64,000 bases of DNA from Apilactobacillus bombintestini (GCF_003627035.1 NZ_CP032626.1:248001-312000), one strand, 5' to 3'; numbered from the stretch's first letter, positions 33,620-42,952 are shown. Notes: generated by a model not told the origin, from the letters alone. Numbers and translations: made by a program.

Positions 33620-34214
33620 TATTGATGATACAAAAATCTTTATTGATTCTATTCAAAATCCTAAATATCAAGATATCTTCAAAAAAGCTGGCGTAGATTT
33701 TAATAAATATAATCAACGTCAAGCTATCGTAGGTAATTTGATGTTAGCTGACTATATGGGAATTAGTATTGATGAATTATTGCACGGCGATTTGTTTTAT
33801 CATGGCGATCATGGTAAGCCATTTCTAAAGTCTAATGATTTTCAATTTAATATCGCTAATTCCTACGACTTAGTTGTATTAGCAGTTAACGAAAATGGTA
33901 AAGAATTAGGAATTGATATCGAAAAACTTCGTCCATTTACTTATCAACGAATTACTCGTGCATTCACGGATAATGAATTGAACTACTTATCTAATTTAGA
34001 TGAGAAAGACGATGGGGATACCACCCTTAAGTTATGGACTATTAAAGAAGCTACATTGAAGCTTCTAGGCACCGGATTATCCGGTAAAGCCAAGAGTGTC
34101 GACATTAATGTGGATACTCTAGAAAGTGCACAACGATTAGACCGCAAGTTTAAATTAACTGATATAAAAGTAGGAAAGGGTTACGTAGGAACATTAGCTA
34201 CCTACGAAAATTAG
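33600..34214 (+). CDS. 4'-Phosphopantetheinyl transferase superfamily protein
   Basis: Sfp-type enzyme of about 204 residues that most likely transfers phosphopantetheine from CoA to the AcpP of this operon. Motifs are GKPFLKSNDFQFNIANSYD, the metal-binding GIDIEKLRP and the KLWTIKEATLKLLGTGL block. The start is not certain. GTG at 33600 (MFIYLLNIDD) resembles the Sfp N-terminus and overlaps fabI by 20 bases, but lacks a clear ribosome site; TTG at 33612 after AAGGGTG and GTG at 33576 are alternatives. Translation is probably coupled to fabI. It is the last gene of the main fatty acid operon. Confidence 0.85.
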   Translation: MFIYLLNIDDTKIFIDSIQNPKYQDIFKKAGVDFNKYNQRQAIVGNLMLADYMGISIDELLHGDLFYHGDHGKPFLKSNDFQFNIANSYDLVVLAVNENGKELGIDIEKLRPFTYQRITRAFTDNELNYLSNLDEKDDGDTTLKLWTIKEATLKLLGTGLSGKAKSVDINVDTLESAQRLDRKFKLTDIKVGKGYVGTLATYEN

Positions 34215-34536
34215 TGATATTTGTCCGGGGTAACTTGGGTTACGCAAACTCATTTTCGAATCCAATCACTGACAATGTTTAGGGATACTTATTTATATTT
34301 GTCACACTATACATTCGTCTATAAATCCCATTGTTATCGCATTTAAGACGATAATGACTACAAAAATAATGGTGCTTGATTGTAAGATGGTGGACTTATT
34401 GGTAAACTAAAATGTATTAATAATTCTACCCACCTGGTCGTTTTTACGAATCGGGTAAGGTATACCATTGAATTAAAATATTGTTTAATTATGCAAAAAA
34501 GTTTAATTGTTTAATATAAATTAAGGAGTGCTTATT
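34215..34536 (+). other. Unexplained 320-base space between PPTase and fabZ
   Basis: No reading frame of note and no clear terminator lies here. A hairpin TTATCG / CGATAA with flanking CATT/AATG is at about 34330-34355. AT-rich repeats (ATTAAA-6 bases-TTTAAT, and GTTTAATT repeated 18 bases apart) lie at about 34470-34515, just before fabZ, and probably hold its promoter and an operator. The space is unusually long for this compact locus. Confidence 0.45.
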
Positions 34537-34980
34537 GTGAGTGTTTTAAATACTACTGAAATTATGGATTTAATTCCAAACAGATACCCAATTATTTACA
34601 TCGATAAGGTTGACGAATTAGTTCCCGGCGAAAAAGTTGTCGCAACTAAGAACGTTACTATCAATGAAAACTTCTTCCAAGGTCACTTCCCTGGTAACCC
34701 AGTTATGCCTGGTGTTTTAATCATTGAATCCATGGCACAAACTGCTTCAATCTTGATCTTAAAGAGTGAAAAATACAAAGACAAGACTGCTTACTTAGGT
34801 GAAATTAAGAACGCTAAGTTCAGAAAGATTGTTAGACCTGGAGACGTTATTCGTTTCGAAGTAACTATGGGTAAACAAAAGAAAAACATGGGAATTGTGG
34901 ACTGCACTGCTTACGTTGGTGAAAAGAAAGCATGTCAAGCACAATTAACCTTCATCGTTCCTGATGTAAAACGTAAATAA
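34537..34980 (+). CDS. fabZ: 3-Hydroxyacyl-ACP dehydratase with intact active site
   Basis: Hot-dog dehydratase of 147 residues. The catalytic His50 and Glu64 are in FFQGHFPGNPVMPGVLIIES, and IPNRYPIIYIDKVDELVPGE is typical. This is the canonical FabZ of the window, in contrast to the His-lacking homologue between accB and accC. It starts with GTG at 34537, eight bases after AAGGAG, and is followed by fabF after 13 bases. A fabZ-fabF pair outside the main operon resembles fabN-fabO of Enterococcus, where the dehydratase also isomerises to make unsaturated chains; residues alone do not tell FabZ from FabN. Confidence 0.92.
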   Translation: MSVLNTTEIMDLIPNRYPIIYIDKVDELVPGEKVVATKNVTINENFFQGHFPGNPVMPGVLIIESMAQTASILILKSEKYKDKTAYLGEIKNAKFRKIVRPGDVIRFEVTMGKQKKNMGIVDCTAYVGEKKACQAQLTFIVPDVKRK

Positions 34981-34993
34981 GGAGGACATTTAT

Positions 34994-36232
34994 ATGCAAC
35001 ATCGTGTAGTAATTACAGGGGTAGGTGCCGTTAGTCCTTTAGGTAACGACGCAAAAACCTTCTTAGATAACATTTTTGCTTCTAAGACTGGTATTGCTCC
35101 TATTACAAAATTTGATGCTTCAGATACTGGTGTAACACTAGCTGCCGAAGTTAAAGACTTTGATCCTAAGAAGCGTATCGACAAGAAAGTTGCCAAACGT
35201 ATGGACGACTTTTCACGTTATGCTCTATATTCAGCTTACGAAGCTATGGAACAAGCTGGATTGAAGAAGGGTGAATACAACCCAGATGACCTAGGTGTTA
35301 TCTATGGTTCAGGTATTGGTGGTTTAACTACTATCCAAGAACAAGCCATTAAGATGTACAAAAAAGGTCCAGGTCGTGTATCTCCATTCTTCGTTCCTAA
35401 CTCAATCATTAACATGGCTGCTGGTAACATTTCTATTAACTTAGATGCTAGAAACACTAGTCAAGCTATCGTTACTGCTTGTTCATCTGGTACTAATGCT
35501 ATTGGTGATGCATATGATTACATCCGTTTTGGTAAAGCTAAGATGATGATTACCGGTGGTTCTGAAGCTTCAGTTAACGAACTAGGTATTTCAGGATTCG
35601 CTGCTTTATCAGCATTATCCACTTCAGAAACTGTCGAAGGTGGTTCAATCCCATTCGATAAGGACAGAAATGGATTCGTAATGGGTGAAGGTGCCGGTAC
35701 TTTAGTTCTAGAAGATCTAGAACATGCTAAAGCACGTGGTGCTAACATCTTAGGTGAAATTGTTGGTTACGGTAGTAACAGTGATGCATACCACTTAACT
35801 GCTCCAAGACCTGACGGTTCTGGTGCTAAAGATGCTATGAAGTTAGCTCTTAAAGATGCTGGTATCTCAACTAAGGATGTTGACTACGTTAACGCCCACG
35901 GTACAAGTACTCATGCTAATGATTCAGCTGAATCAAAGGCTATCGAAGAAGTATTTGCTGATAACGACCACATCAAGGTAAGTAGTACAAAGGGTATGAC
36001 TGGTCATGCTCTAGGTGCTGCTGGTTCTCTTGAAGCTGTTATCATGGTTGGTGCCCTACAACGTCAACAAATGCCTGTTAACTACGGTGTTAAGAACATC
36101 GACCCAGAAGTTCACGTTGATTTAGTTAACGAAGACAACAAGAAGTCACCAGTTAACTACGAAATCAGTAACTCATTTGGTTTCGGTGGTCACAACGCAG
36201 TTCTTGTATTCAAGAAATACGAAAACGACTAA
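34994..36232 (+). CDS. fabF: 3-Oxoacyl-ACP synthase II
   Basis: Elongating condensing enzyme of 412 residues. The Cys-His-His active site is Cys163 in VTACSSGTNAIG, His in YVNAHGTSTHAND, and His in TKGMTGHALGAAGSLEA; the C-terminal SNSFGFGGHNAVLVF is typical. GGAGG precedes the ATG. It is the only elongating synthase visible in the cluster, so together with the preceding FabZ it would carry both saturated and, if the pair is FabN/FabO-like, unsaturated chain elongation. A terminator follows. Confidence 0.94.
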   Translation: MQHRVVITGVGAVSPLGNDAKTFLDNIFASKTGIAPITKFDASDTGVTLAAEVKDFDPKKRIDKKVAKRMDDFSRYALYSAYEAMEQAGLKKGEYNPDDLGVIYGSGIGGLTTIQEQAIKMYKKGPGRVSPFFVPNSIINMAAGNISINLDARNTSQAIVTACSSGTNAIGDAYDYIRFGKAKMMITGGSEASVNELGISGFAALSALSTSETVEGGSIPFDKDRNGFVMGEGAGTLVLEDLEHAKARGANILGEIVGYGSNSDAYHLTAPRPDGSGAKDAMKLALKDAGISTKDVDYVNAHGTSTHANDSAESKAIEEVFADNDHIKVSSTKGMTGHALGAAGSLEAVIMVGALQRQQMPVNYGVKNIDPEVHVDLVNEDNKKSPVNYEISNSFGFGGHNAVLVFKKYEND

Positions 36233-36251
36233 TAATTAGTTAAAAATAATT

Positions 36252-36295
36252 AAAAGCTCCTTGGTTTAATTAAATTTAAATCAAGGGGCTTTTTA
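36252..36295 (+). terminator. Terminator
   Basis: Stem AGCTCCTTG / CAAGGGGCT with an AT-rich loop that can extend the pairing, followed by TTTTTA, after fabF. Confidence 0.82.
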
Positions 36296-36373
36296 TATTG
36301 AACAACGTGTTGATATTTAAGCACAATTGGTTGATAATATTATTATAAGAAAAATAAAGGAGCGATATTTAAT

Positions 36374-37369
36374 ATGGCAATCTTAGTACCCGGAGGGGCT
36401 GGATACATTGGTTCACACACAGTGGATCGCCTAATTGAAAAAGGTTTTGACGTAGTAGTTGTAGATAACTTAGCTACTGGTCATTTAGAAAGTGTTAATG
36501 ATAAAGCAAAATTCTACCGCGGAGACATTCGTGATAAAGAATTCTTAAATGACGTATTTGATAAGGAAGACATTGACGGAGTAATTCACTTTGCTGCTAA
36601 CTCCATCGTTCCTGAATCAATGGAAAAACCACTTAAATACTTTGATAACAACACTGGTGGTATGATCACTTTACTAGAAGTAATGCGTGACCATGATGTT
36701 AAATGCATCGTATTCTCATCTACTGCTGCTACTTATGGTGAACCAGAAAGCATTCCAGTTAAGGAAACTGATTCACAAGTTCCAACTAACCCATATGGTG
36801 AAAGTAAGTTAATGATGGAAAAGATGATGAAGTGGGCTGACGTAGCTTACGGCATTAAATTTACTGCATTAAGATACTTCAACGTTGGTGGTGCTAAGAT
36901 GGACGGTTCCATTGGTGAAGACCACTCACCTGAAACTCACTTAATTCCTATCATCTTACAAGTAGCTCAAGGTACTCGTGATAAGTTACAAATCTTTGGT
37001 AACGACTACCCAACTAAAGATGGTACTAACGTACGTGACTATGTACACGTTATGGACTTAGCTGATGCTCATATTTTAGCTATGAATCGTTTACTAAAGG
37101 GTGGCGACTCACAAGCATTTAACCTAGGTTCATCCACTGGTTTCTCTAACCGTGAAATGCTAGAAACTGCTAGAAAAGTTACTGGTAAAGAAATTCCTGC
37201 TGAAGATGCTCCACGTCGTCCTGGTGACCCAAGTACTTTAGTTGCTGACTCTACTAAGGCTCGTGAAGTATTAGGCTGGAAGCCACAACATGATAATGTT
37301 GCTGACATCATTGCTAGTGCTTGGAAATGGACACAAAAGCATCCTAATGGATACGAAGAAGAAGATTAA
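36374..37369 (+). CDS. galE: UDP-glucose 4-epimerase
   Basis: NAD-dependent epimerase of 331 residues that interconverts UDP-glucose and UDP-galactose. The NAD motif is [14 protein letters not shown], the catalytic Ser/Thr is in [13 protein letters not shown], and the Tyr-Lys pair is in [38 protein letters not shown] and the final [15 protein letters not shown] agree. There are no other Leloir genes beside it, so a role in galactosyl precursors for wall or exopolysaccharide is as likely as galactose use. AAAGGAG precedes the ATG. Confidence 0.94.
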   Translation: MAILVPGGAGYIGSHTVDRLIEKGFDVVVVDNLATGHLESVNDKAKFYRGDIRDKEFLNDVFDKEDIDGVIHFAANSIVPESMEKPLKYFDNNTGGMITLLEVMRDHDVKCIVFSSTAATYGEPESIPVKETDSQVPTNPYGESKLMMEKMMKWADVAYGIKFTALRYFNVGGAKMDGSIGEDHSPETHLIPIILQVAQGTRDKLQIFGNDYPTKDGTNVRDYVHVMDLADAHILAMNRLLKGGDSQAFNLGSSTGFSNREMLETARKVTGKEIPAEDAPRRPGDPSTLVADSTKAREVLGWKPQHDNVADIIASAWKWTQKHPNGYEEED

Positions 37370-37373
37370 GATT

Positions 37374-37427
37374 TCATGATAATGTGTCCTTTATTCTTGA
37401 AAATGAATCCTATAGGCTTTATCATGA
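37374..37427. repeat. Inverted repeat after galE
   Basis: 9-bp arms TCATGATAA / TTATCATGA separated by 36 bases that contain the palindrome CCTATAGG. No T-run follows, so it is not a standard terminator; it may be an mRNA structure or an operator for the downstream reductase gene. Confidence 0.35.
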
Positions 37428-37466
37428 ATTGTGAATTAAATAAACAAATAGGAGGCTGAATTTTCT

Positions 37467-38375
37467 ATGAATAGACTAGAAGGACTAGAAGAAACCACTA
37501 CTCTAAACAATGGCGTTAACATGCCTCGTTTAGGTCTTGGTGTTTGGAAGACAGACAACACTAGTGCTAAAGAATCTGTAAAAGATGCTATCGTTAAGGG
37601 TTACCACCTAATCGATACTGCTAAGCAATACGGAAACGAAACTGGTGTTGGTGAAGGTATCAAAGAAGGTTTAGCTGCAACCGGACAAAACAGAAATGAC
37701 TTATTCATCACTACTAAGTTATTCAACGGTGATCAAGGTTACGAAAGCACTTTAAATGCCCTAGAAGGTACTTTAAAGCGTCTTGACTTAACTTACATTG
37801 ACTTATACCTAATGCACTGGCCAGTAGATGGCAAGTACATTGATACTTGGAAAGCTATGGAAAAACTATACCGTCAAGGTAAAGTTAGAGCTATTGGTAT
37901 TTCCAACTTTGACAATGAAAGATTACAAGACTTATTAGATCACACTGATATCGTTCCAGCGGTTAACCAAATGGAATTCAATCCTATTAACCAAGAAAAG
38001 GATATCTTAGAATTTAATAACCATGCGGGTATTCAAATGGAAGCTTGGTCACCACTTGGTGGTGGGGAAGCATTATCCAACCCACAAATTAAGACTATTG
38101 CTGACAAGTACAAGAAGTCAGTTGCTCAAGTAATTCTTCGCTTTGACTGGCAAAAAGGTGTAATTACTATTCCTAAGTCATCACATGAAGAAAGAATTAT
38201 TCAAAACTCTGACATCTTTGACTTCAAGTTATCTGATGATGACATGAAGGCTATCGAAGCAATCGATAAAGAAAAGCGTAGTTTATGGTACCCTGACTTC
38301 ACTTGGCACACTACCGGTGAAATGCAAGATACTGTTGACAAGTGGGACGACTCACCTGCTAACTACAAAGACTAA
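37467..38375 (+). CDS. Aldo/keto reductase
   Basis: NADPH-dependent TIM-barrel oxidoreductase of 302 residues, close to 2,5-diketo-gluconate reductase-type enzymes. It has MPRLGLGVWKTDN, the catalytic Asp/Tyr in LIDTAKQYGNETGVG, Lys in LFITTKLF, and His in LYLMHWPVDG; the cofactor loop IPKSSHEERIIQNSDIFDF lies near the C-terminus. The substrate is not known; small aldehydes or diketones are usual. AGGAGG precedes the ATG. Strong codon bias suggests high expression. It stands alone after galE. Confidence 0.9.
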   Translation: MNRLEGLEETTTLNNGVNMPRLGLGVWKTDNTSAKESVKDAIVKGYHLIDTAKQYGNETGVGEGIKEGLAATGQNRNDLFITTKLFNGDQGYESTLNALEGTLKRLDLTYIDLYLMHWPVDGKYIDTWKAMEKLYRQGKVRAIGISNFDNERLQDLLDHTDIVPAVNQMEFNPINQEKDILEFNNHAGIQMEAWSPLGGGEALSNPQIKTIADKYKKSVAQVILRFDWQKGVITIPKSSHEERIIQNSDIFDFKLSDDDMKAIEAIDKEKRSLWYPDFTWHTTGEMQDTVDKWDDSPANYKD

Positions 38376-38392
38376 TCAATAATTGATTACAA

Positions 38393-38426
38393 AAAAGCGT
38401 TGTACGTGGTTACAACGCTTTTTATT
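38393..38426 (+). terminator. Terminator
   Basis: Perfect 10-bp stem AAGCGTTGTA / TACAACGCTT followed by TTTTA, after the aldo/keto reductase. Confidence 0.88.
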
Positions 38427-38472
38427 TTGTCTTATAATAGTATCAATACATAAAAAAGAATGGAGAATGGAT

Positions 38473-39387
38473 TTGGAGAATAAAACGAATGCACAAAAGA
38501 GATTAATCGGTGCGGTATTAGCCTTAACCGGTGCTATTTTATGGGGAATTCAAGGACCAGTATCACAGTTCTTGTTCCAAGATAATCATCTATCACCTGA
38601 ATGGTTGATGGGTATTAAGATGGGAATTTCTGGAATCTTAATTTTATTATTTACTAAATTTTATAAAAAAGAATCTATTTCCCAATTATGGAAGAAGCCT
38701 AAAAACGTCTTTGTATTTATTGCTTACGCTATCTTTGGTTTAGCTGCCGTGCAATATTTATACTTAGTTACCGTTAACTTAAGTAATGCCGGAACAGCTA
38801 CTATTTTACAAAGTTTAGGTACGGTATTGATCGTTATCTTTACCGCAATTTTTTATCACAAGTTACCTAATCGATATGAATTTGTGGCGGTAGTGGTTGC
38901 GTTAGTCGGAACTTGGTTATTAGTTACTAAAGGTAACTTAACGCAATTAGCTATTTCTACTCCTGCATTAACTTGTGGATTGCTATTAGCATTAGCCGGT
39001 TGTATTCAAACTATGCTACCTGTTAACTTACTAAAACATTTTAGTTCAGTTGTAGTAGTAGGCTGGGCAATGTTAGTCGGTGGTATCTTATTTACCATCG
39101 TGCATCCATTCTGGGTAGAAATGCCTAAGATGACTTTAGGCACCGTATTAGGAGTTGCCTTTATTGTCTTCTTTGGAACTATGATGTCATTTCTATGTTT
39201 CATCAGTAGTTTGAAATTTATTTCACCTACAGTGGCGGGGATGTTAGATACCTTCGAACCATTATCTGCTACCGTAGGAGCTATTATCTTCTTAAACACT
39301 TCCTTTAACGGATACGAAGTAGTGGGTGGATTACTAGTATTAAGTACTGTATTCATCCTAGCTTTAGGTAATAAAAAAACAGAATAG
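38473..39387 (+). CDS. DMT-family (EamA) transporter
   Basis: Ten-helix drug/metabolite transporter of about 304 residues, two EamA halves. Marks are ILWGIQGPVSQFLF in helix 1, GTATILQSLGTVLIVIFTAI, and the second-half FLCFISSLKFISPTVAGMLD then TFEPLSATVGAIIFL. The start is most likely the TTG at 38473 (MENKTNAQKR), seven bases after GGAG; the ATG at 38467 is too close to the ribosome site, and the longer frame from 38383 passes through a terminator. Two paralogues are encoded at 45619 and 46707. The substrate is unknown; amino acid or metabolite export is common in this family. Confidence 0.84.
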   Translation: MENKTNAQKRLIGAVLALTGAILWGIQGPVSQFLFQDNHLSPEWLMGIKMGISGILILLFTKFYKKESISQLWKKPKNVFVFIAYAIFGLAAVQYLYLVTVNLSNAGTATILQSLGTVLIVIFTAIFYHKLPNRYEFVAVVVALVGTWLLVTKGNLTQLAISTPALTCGLLLALAGCIQTMLPVNLLKHFSSVVVVGWAMLVGGILFTIVHPFWVEMPKMTLGTVLGVAFIVFFGTMMSFLCFISSLKFISPTVAGMLDTFEPLSATVGAIIFLNTSFNGYEVVGGLLVLSTVFILALGNKKTE

Positions 39388-39397
39388 AAAAATAATG

Positions 39398-39436
39398 AAC
39401 AACGTGTTGACTTTCTTCTCACGTTGTTTTTATAAT
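39398..39436 (+). promoter_or_regulatory. Terminator hairpin that contains the TetR-MMPL promoter
   Basis: A perfect 9-bp stem AACAACGTG / CACGTTGTT (39398-39428) followed by TTTTT ends the DMT gene. TTGACT (39407-39412), 18 bases and TATAAT (39431-39436) lie inside and just after it, forming the promoter of the next operon. Confidence 0.7.
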
Positions 39437-39449
39437 GGACACATGTTCA
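39436..39449. promoter_or_regulatory. Candidate TetR operator
   Basis: Imperfect palindrome TGGACA-2 bases-TGTTCA directly after the -10 box and 26 bases before the TetR gene. The position suits autorepression. Confidence 0.45.
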
Positions 39450-39474
39450 AAATTCCTAGTAGGGGAGGGTCAAT

Positions 39475-40086
39475 ATGGTTAAGCAAGATAAGCGAACGGT
39501 ACAAACTAAAAATCAAATAGTAGACGCTTTGGTTCAATTAATCCATTCTAAAGGATTTAACAACATCAACGTTACTGATTTGACTAGAACAGCTGGTATC
39601 GGTCGTGGAACTTTTTACATTCATTATTTAGATAAATTCGACTTATTAAATAAAGTGGAAGCTAAATTATTGGGTGAAATTAAAGAAGTGTTAAATAACG
39701 TGATTCCCGAAGAGTTAAAAACTTTTACGGATAGGGAAGAAGAAGTTCCTTCTAACCTAGTTATTAAAACACTAGATTATTTCTATAAAAATTCTAAATT
39801 ATTATCTGCATTGCTTAGTCCTAGCGGAGACCCATACTTTATAGGAAAAATTAAGACAATGTTTAAAGATTTGATTATGGATTCATTTTCATCCGTTAAA
39901 GATCATACTTACTTTAATCCGAATGTGCCGAAGGATTATGTAATGGAAATTGTCTTAGGTTATTCAATGAACATAGTGGTTTATTGGATGAGCAAGGATG
40001 AACCTGAATCACCACAAAAAATCGCAGAAATCATTAAAGCTGCTCAACGCATTGCGCCTAATGATTTAATCAATATTAAAGGTTAA
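39475..40086 (+). CDS. TetR/AcrR family transcriptional regulator
   Basis: Repressor of 203 residues. The N-terminal helix-turn-helix covers about residues 10-55: TKNQIVDALVQLIHSKGFNN, INVTDLTRTAGIGRGTFYIH and YLDKFDLLNKVE. The C-terminal ligand-binding domain is helical and unlike well-known members. GGGGAGGG precedes the ATG. It lies 13 bases before the MMPL exporter gene and so most likely controls it together with itself, a usual layout for exporters induced by their substrate. Confidence 0.9.
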   Translation: MVKQDKRTVQTKNQIVDALVQLIHSKGFNNINVTDLTRTAGIGRGTFYIHYLDKFDLLNKVEAKLLGEIKEVLNNVIPEELKTFTDREEEVPSNLVIKTLDYFYKNSKLLSALLSPSGDPYFIGKIKTMFKDLIMDSFSSVKDHTYFNPNVPKDYVMEIVLGYSMNIVVYWMSKDEPESPQKIAEIIKAAQRIAPNDLINIKG

Positions 40087-40099
40087 GGAGAGTGTAAAG

Positions 40100-42814
40100 A
40101 TGCCAAAGTTTATTAAGAAATATACTGGTAGTTTAATTGCTTGGTTAGTAGTAGTTATTCTAAGTGTTATTTTTCTACCAAACATGTCTAACTTAGTGGC
40201 TCAAAAGGGTCAAACTAAGATTCCTTCTTCCTCACAAAGTCAGGTGGCGCAAACCATCCAAGACCATTGGGGTCATGGAATCAGTAATACCATGGATACT
40301 GTCGTGGTATTCAATAATGGTAACAAGAAGCTTTCTTCAAATGATCAAAGCAAAATCAATGCTACTATTAAGAAATTAAAGAACAACAAGTCACAATACG
40401 GTATTAAAGGAATTACGGCACCTATGGATAATTCCGCAACTAAGAAACAATTAGTTTCTAAAGATAAAACTACCGAAATTGTGCAACTAAACGTTACTAA
40501 GAAACGTTCAATTCAAAGTGTTAACAATGAACTAAAGAAAGTAGTTAAAACAGCTGGTCTAAAGACCTATGTAACAGGTGGGGATATTCTAAACGATGAC
40601 TTTAGAGTTTCTACCGAACAAGGTATTAAGAAGACTGAAGTTATTGCGGTTGTATTTATTCTAATCGTATTAATCATCGTATTTAGATCCCCAATCGTTC
40701 CATTAGTTTCACTTCTAACAGTAGGGGTATCATTCATCGTTTCTCTAAGTATCGTTATGAACTTAGTTCAAGCGTTTGGATTCCCATTATCTAACTTCAC
40801 TCGAGTATTTATGGTAGTGGTATTATTCGGTATTGGTACTGATTACAACATCTTGCTATACAACCAATTCAAGGAAGAATTGAGTCGTGGTAAAGATAAT
40901 GTAAAAGCTACTATCGATGCTAGAAAAGTTGCTGGTAAGACTATCTTATTCTCAGGTACTTCCGTATTAATCGGTTTTGCTACCTTAGGATTAGCTAAGT
41001 TCTCCATTTACCAATCAGCCGTTGGTGTTGCTGTGGGTGTTGCGGTATTACTTCTAGTATTAACCACTCTAAACCCATTCTTCATGTCTATTTTAGGAAA
41101 ACACATCTTCTGGCCATCCAAGAACTTTGATGGTGAAGGTGAAAACAGACTATGGAGTTTCTTATCCAGAAAATCAACTAGATGGACTATTCCAGCTATC
41201 ATTTTAGTTCTAGTTGTTACTGTACCATTCGTATTAATGAACAAGAACAACCTAAACTATGATGATGGGGTAGAACTACACAACAGTGTTCCTGCAAAAC
41301 AAGGACTATTAACTGTTCAAAAGCACTTCTCCAAGGGAACTGCTGAACCATCAACTATTTACATTAAAGCTAACCACAAGCTAAATAATGAAAAAGCATT
41401 AAATGAAATTGATCGTATTACTAAGCAATTAAGTAACCAAGACGGTGTTAAGACTGTTGCTTCAGTAACTCAACCAAGTGGTACACCAGTTACTCAATTA
41501 TATGTAAATGATCAATTAGCTACTCTAAATAATAAGATGAAGACCGCTAAACAAGGTCTAAACACTATTAAGAAGGGTACTAAGAGTTCCAGCTTTAACG
41601 CTGCTCCTCTAGAAGGCATCGCTTCTTCTGCTACTAACATTGGTAACTCATTGAAGACTATTCAAGCTATGAGTAAACAAGGTAACACCAGTGTTAATGG
41701 TCAACAAATTATCATGGCACTACAACAACAAATGGCTGCTGCTCGTCAACCAATGACTCCAGCTCAAATGCAAATTGTAGCTGCTATGTTGCAACAAATG
41801 GGTAGCAAACAACAAGCTACTTTAGGTCAATTAGAAGGCCAACTACAACAAGAATTAATGGGTATTGCTAATAGTGATAAGAACATTGGTAGCAACGCTC
41901 AAGCTCTTGCTAAAGAACTAAAAGCTACACAAAGCAAGCTATCTAAGGCTGGTGACGGTCTTGGTAAGATTGAAGATGGTGTAGGTTCTGCAAACAGTTA
42001 CCTAAGCACACTATCTGATTCTAAAGCTGCTGATCAATTCTTCATTCCTGAAAAGGTATTGAAGAGCAAGACCTTCAAGAATTCTATGAACACTTACCTA
42101 TCAGAAAACAAGAAGGTTGCTAAGATTACTGTAGTCTTAGATAAAGACCCTAACTCTACAAGTGCTTTGAACCAAGTAGAACACTTACAAACTAAGGTTA
42201 AGAGCATGATTAGTGGTACTAGTCTAGGTCACTCCACTGTTGCTATTGGTGGTCAAACTGCTAAGACTTCTGATACTAAGAACATTGCAAGTTCTGACTT
42301 CGTAAGAACTGCTATTATCATGGTAGTAGGTATTATGATTGCTCTAATGGTTATCACTAGATCAATTCTTCAACCATTCTACATCTTAGGAACTCTAATT
42401 ATTGCTTACCTAACTTCACTAAGCATTACTAAGTTAATTAGTACTTTCGTATTAGGTGACAAGTTCTTAACTTGGAATACTCCATTCTTCACCTTCGTAA
42501 TGTTAATTGCTTTAGGTGTTGATTACAGTATCTTCCTAATGATGAAGTACCGTGAATTCGGTAAGGTTGATCCTACTCCAACTAAACAAATTCAACATGC
42601 CGCAGCAGTTATTGGAACAGTTGTTATCTCCGCTGCCATTATCTTAGGTGGTACCTTTGCTGCCTTAATGCCATCCGGAGTATTAACTCTAATCCAAGTT
42701 GCTATCGCTGTTATCGTAGGTCTATTTATCCTAGTATTCATCATTCCTATGTTAATTTCTGCATTAATCAAATTAACTTATGATGAAAAAGGACCTAAAC
42801 ATCTAAAAGACTAG
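40100..42814 (+). CDS. MMPL/RND-family transporter
   Basis: Large membrane transporter of 904 residues, likely a proton-driven exporter of lipids or drugs. It has the MMPL plan: an N-terminal helix, an extracellular domain, five to six helices (about residues 175-370, with FGIGTDYNILLYNQFKEELS holding the Gly-x-x-Asp-Tyr motif), a second long extracellular domain (about 380-725) rich in Gln and Ser with a coiled-coil character, then a second helix bundle (about 730-890) with LIALGVDYSIFLMMKYRE. The two Asp-Tyr motifs are the proton relay. It forms an operon with the TetR gene before it. Relatives include YdgH/YdfJ; the substrate is not shown. Confidence 0.9.
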   Translation: MPKFIKKYTGSLIAWLVVVILSVIFLPNMSNLVAQKGQTKIPSSSQSQVAQTIQDHWGHGISNTMDTVVVFNNGNKKLSSNDQSKINATIKKLKNNKSQYGIKGITAPMDNSATKKQLVSKDKTTEIVQLNVTKKRSIQSVNNELKKVVKTAGLKTYVTGGDILNDDFRVSTEQGIKKTEVIAVVFILIVLIIVFRSPIVPLVSLLTVGVSFIVSLSIVMNLVQAFGFPLSNFTRVFMVVVLFGIGTDYNILLYNQFKEELSRGKDNVKATIDARKVAGKTILFSGTSVLIGFATLGLAKFSIYQSAVGVAVGVAVLLLVLTTLNPFFMSILGKHIFWPSKNFDGEGENRLWSFLSRKSTRWTIPAIILVLVVTVPFVLMNKNNLNYDDGVELHNSVPAKQGLLTVQKHFSKGTAEPSTIYIKANHKLNNEKALNEIDRITKQLSNQDGVKTVASVTQPSGTPVTQLYVNDQLATLNNKMKTAKQGLNTIKKGTKSSSFNAAPLEGIASSATNIGNSLKTIQAMSKQGNTSVNGQQIIMALQQQMAAARQPMTPAQMQIVAAMLQQMGSKQQATLGQLEGQLQQELMGIANSDKNIGSNAQALAKELKATQSKLSKAGDGLGKIEDGVGSANSYLSTLSDSKAADQFFIPEKVLKSKTFKNSMNTYLSENKKVAKITVVLDKDPNSTSALNQVEHLQTKVKSMISGTSLGHSTVAIGGQTAKTSDTKNIASSDFVRTAIIMVVGIMIALMVITRSILQPFYILGTLIIAYLTSLSITKLISTFVLGDKFLTWNTPFFTFVMLIALGVDYSIFLMMKYREFGKVDPTPTKQIQHAAAVIGTVVISAAIILGGTFAALMPSGVLTLIQVAIAVIVGLFILVFIIPMLISALIKLTYDEKGPKHLKD

Positions 42815-42825
42815 ATAAATAAATT

Positions 42826-42867
42826 AAATCCCCAAAGTGTGCTATATAGCCACTTTGGGGATTTTTG
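42826..42867 (+). terminator. Terminator
   Basis: Perfect 14-bp stem AAATCCCCAAAGTG / CACTTTGGGGATTT followed by TTG and more Ts, after the MMPL gene. Confidence 0.9.
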
Positions 42868-42952
42868 TTTTAGATAATAAGTATAAAAAATTGCCAAGTA
42901 GTAAGAATAGGGTTATAATGAAAGCGCATTCATAAGAAAAGAAGGTATAAAA

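Noticed and set aside
33576-33620. Long overlap of the PPTase gene with fabI from a GTG at 33576
   Set aside because: The extra residues match nothing in Sfp-type proteins and no ribosome site precedes this GTG.
34215-34536. Possible T-box or known riboswitch before fabZ
   Set aside because: No T-box sequence and no terminator close to the start codon was found.
36299-39410. Identical 15-base word TGAACAACGTGTTGA before galE and before the TetR gene
   Set aside because: In 64 kb of AT-rich DNA a few 15-base repeats are expected by chance; the second copy is explained as a terminator arm plus a -35 element.
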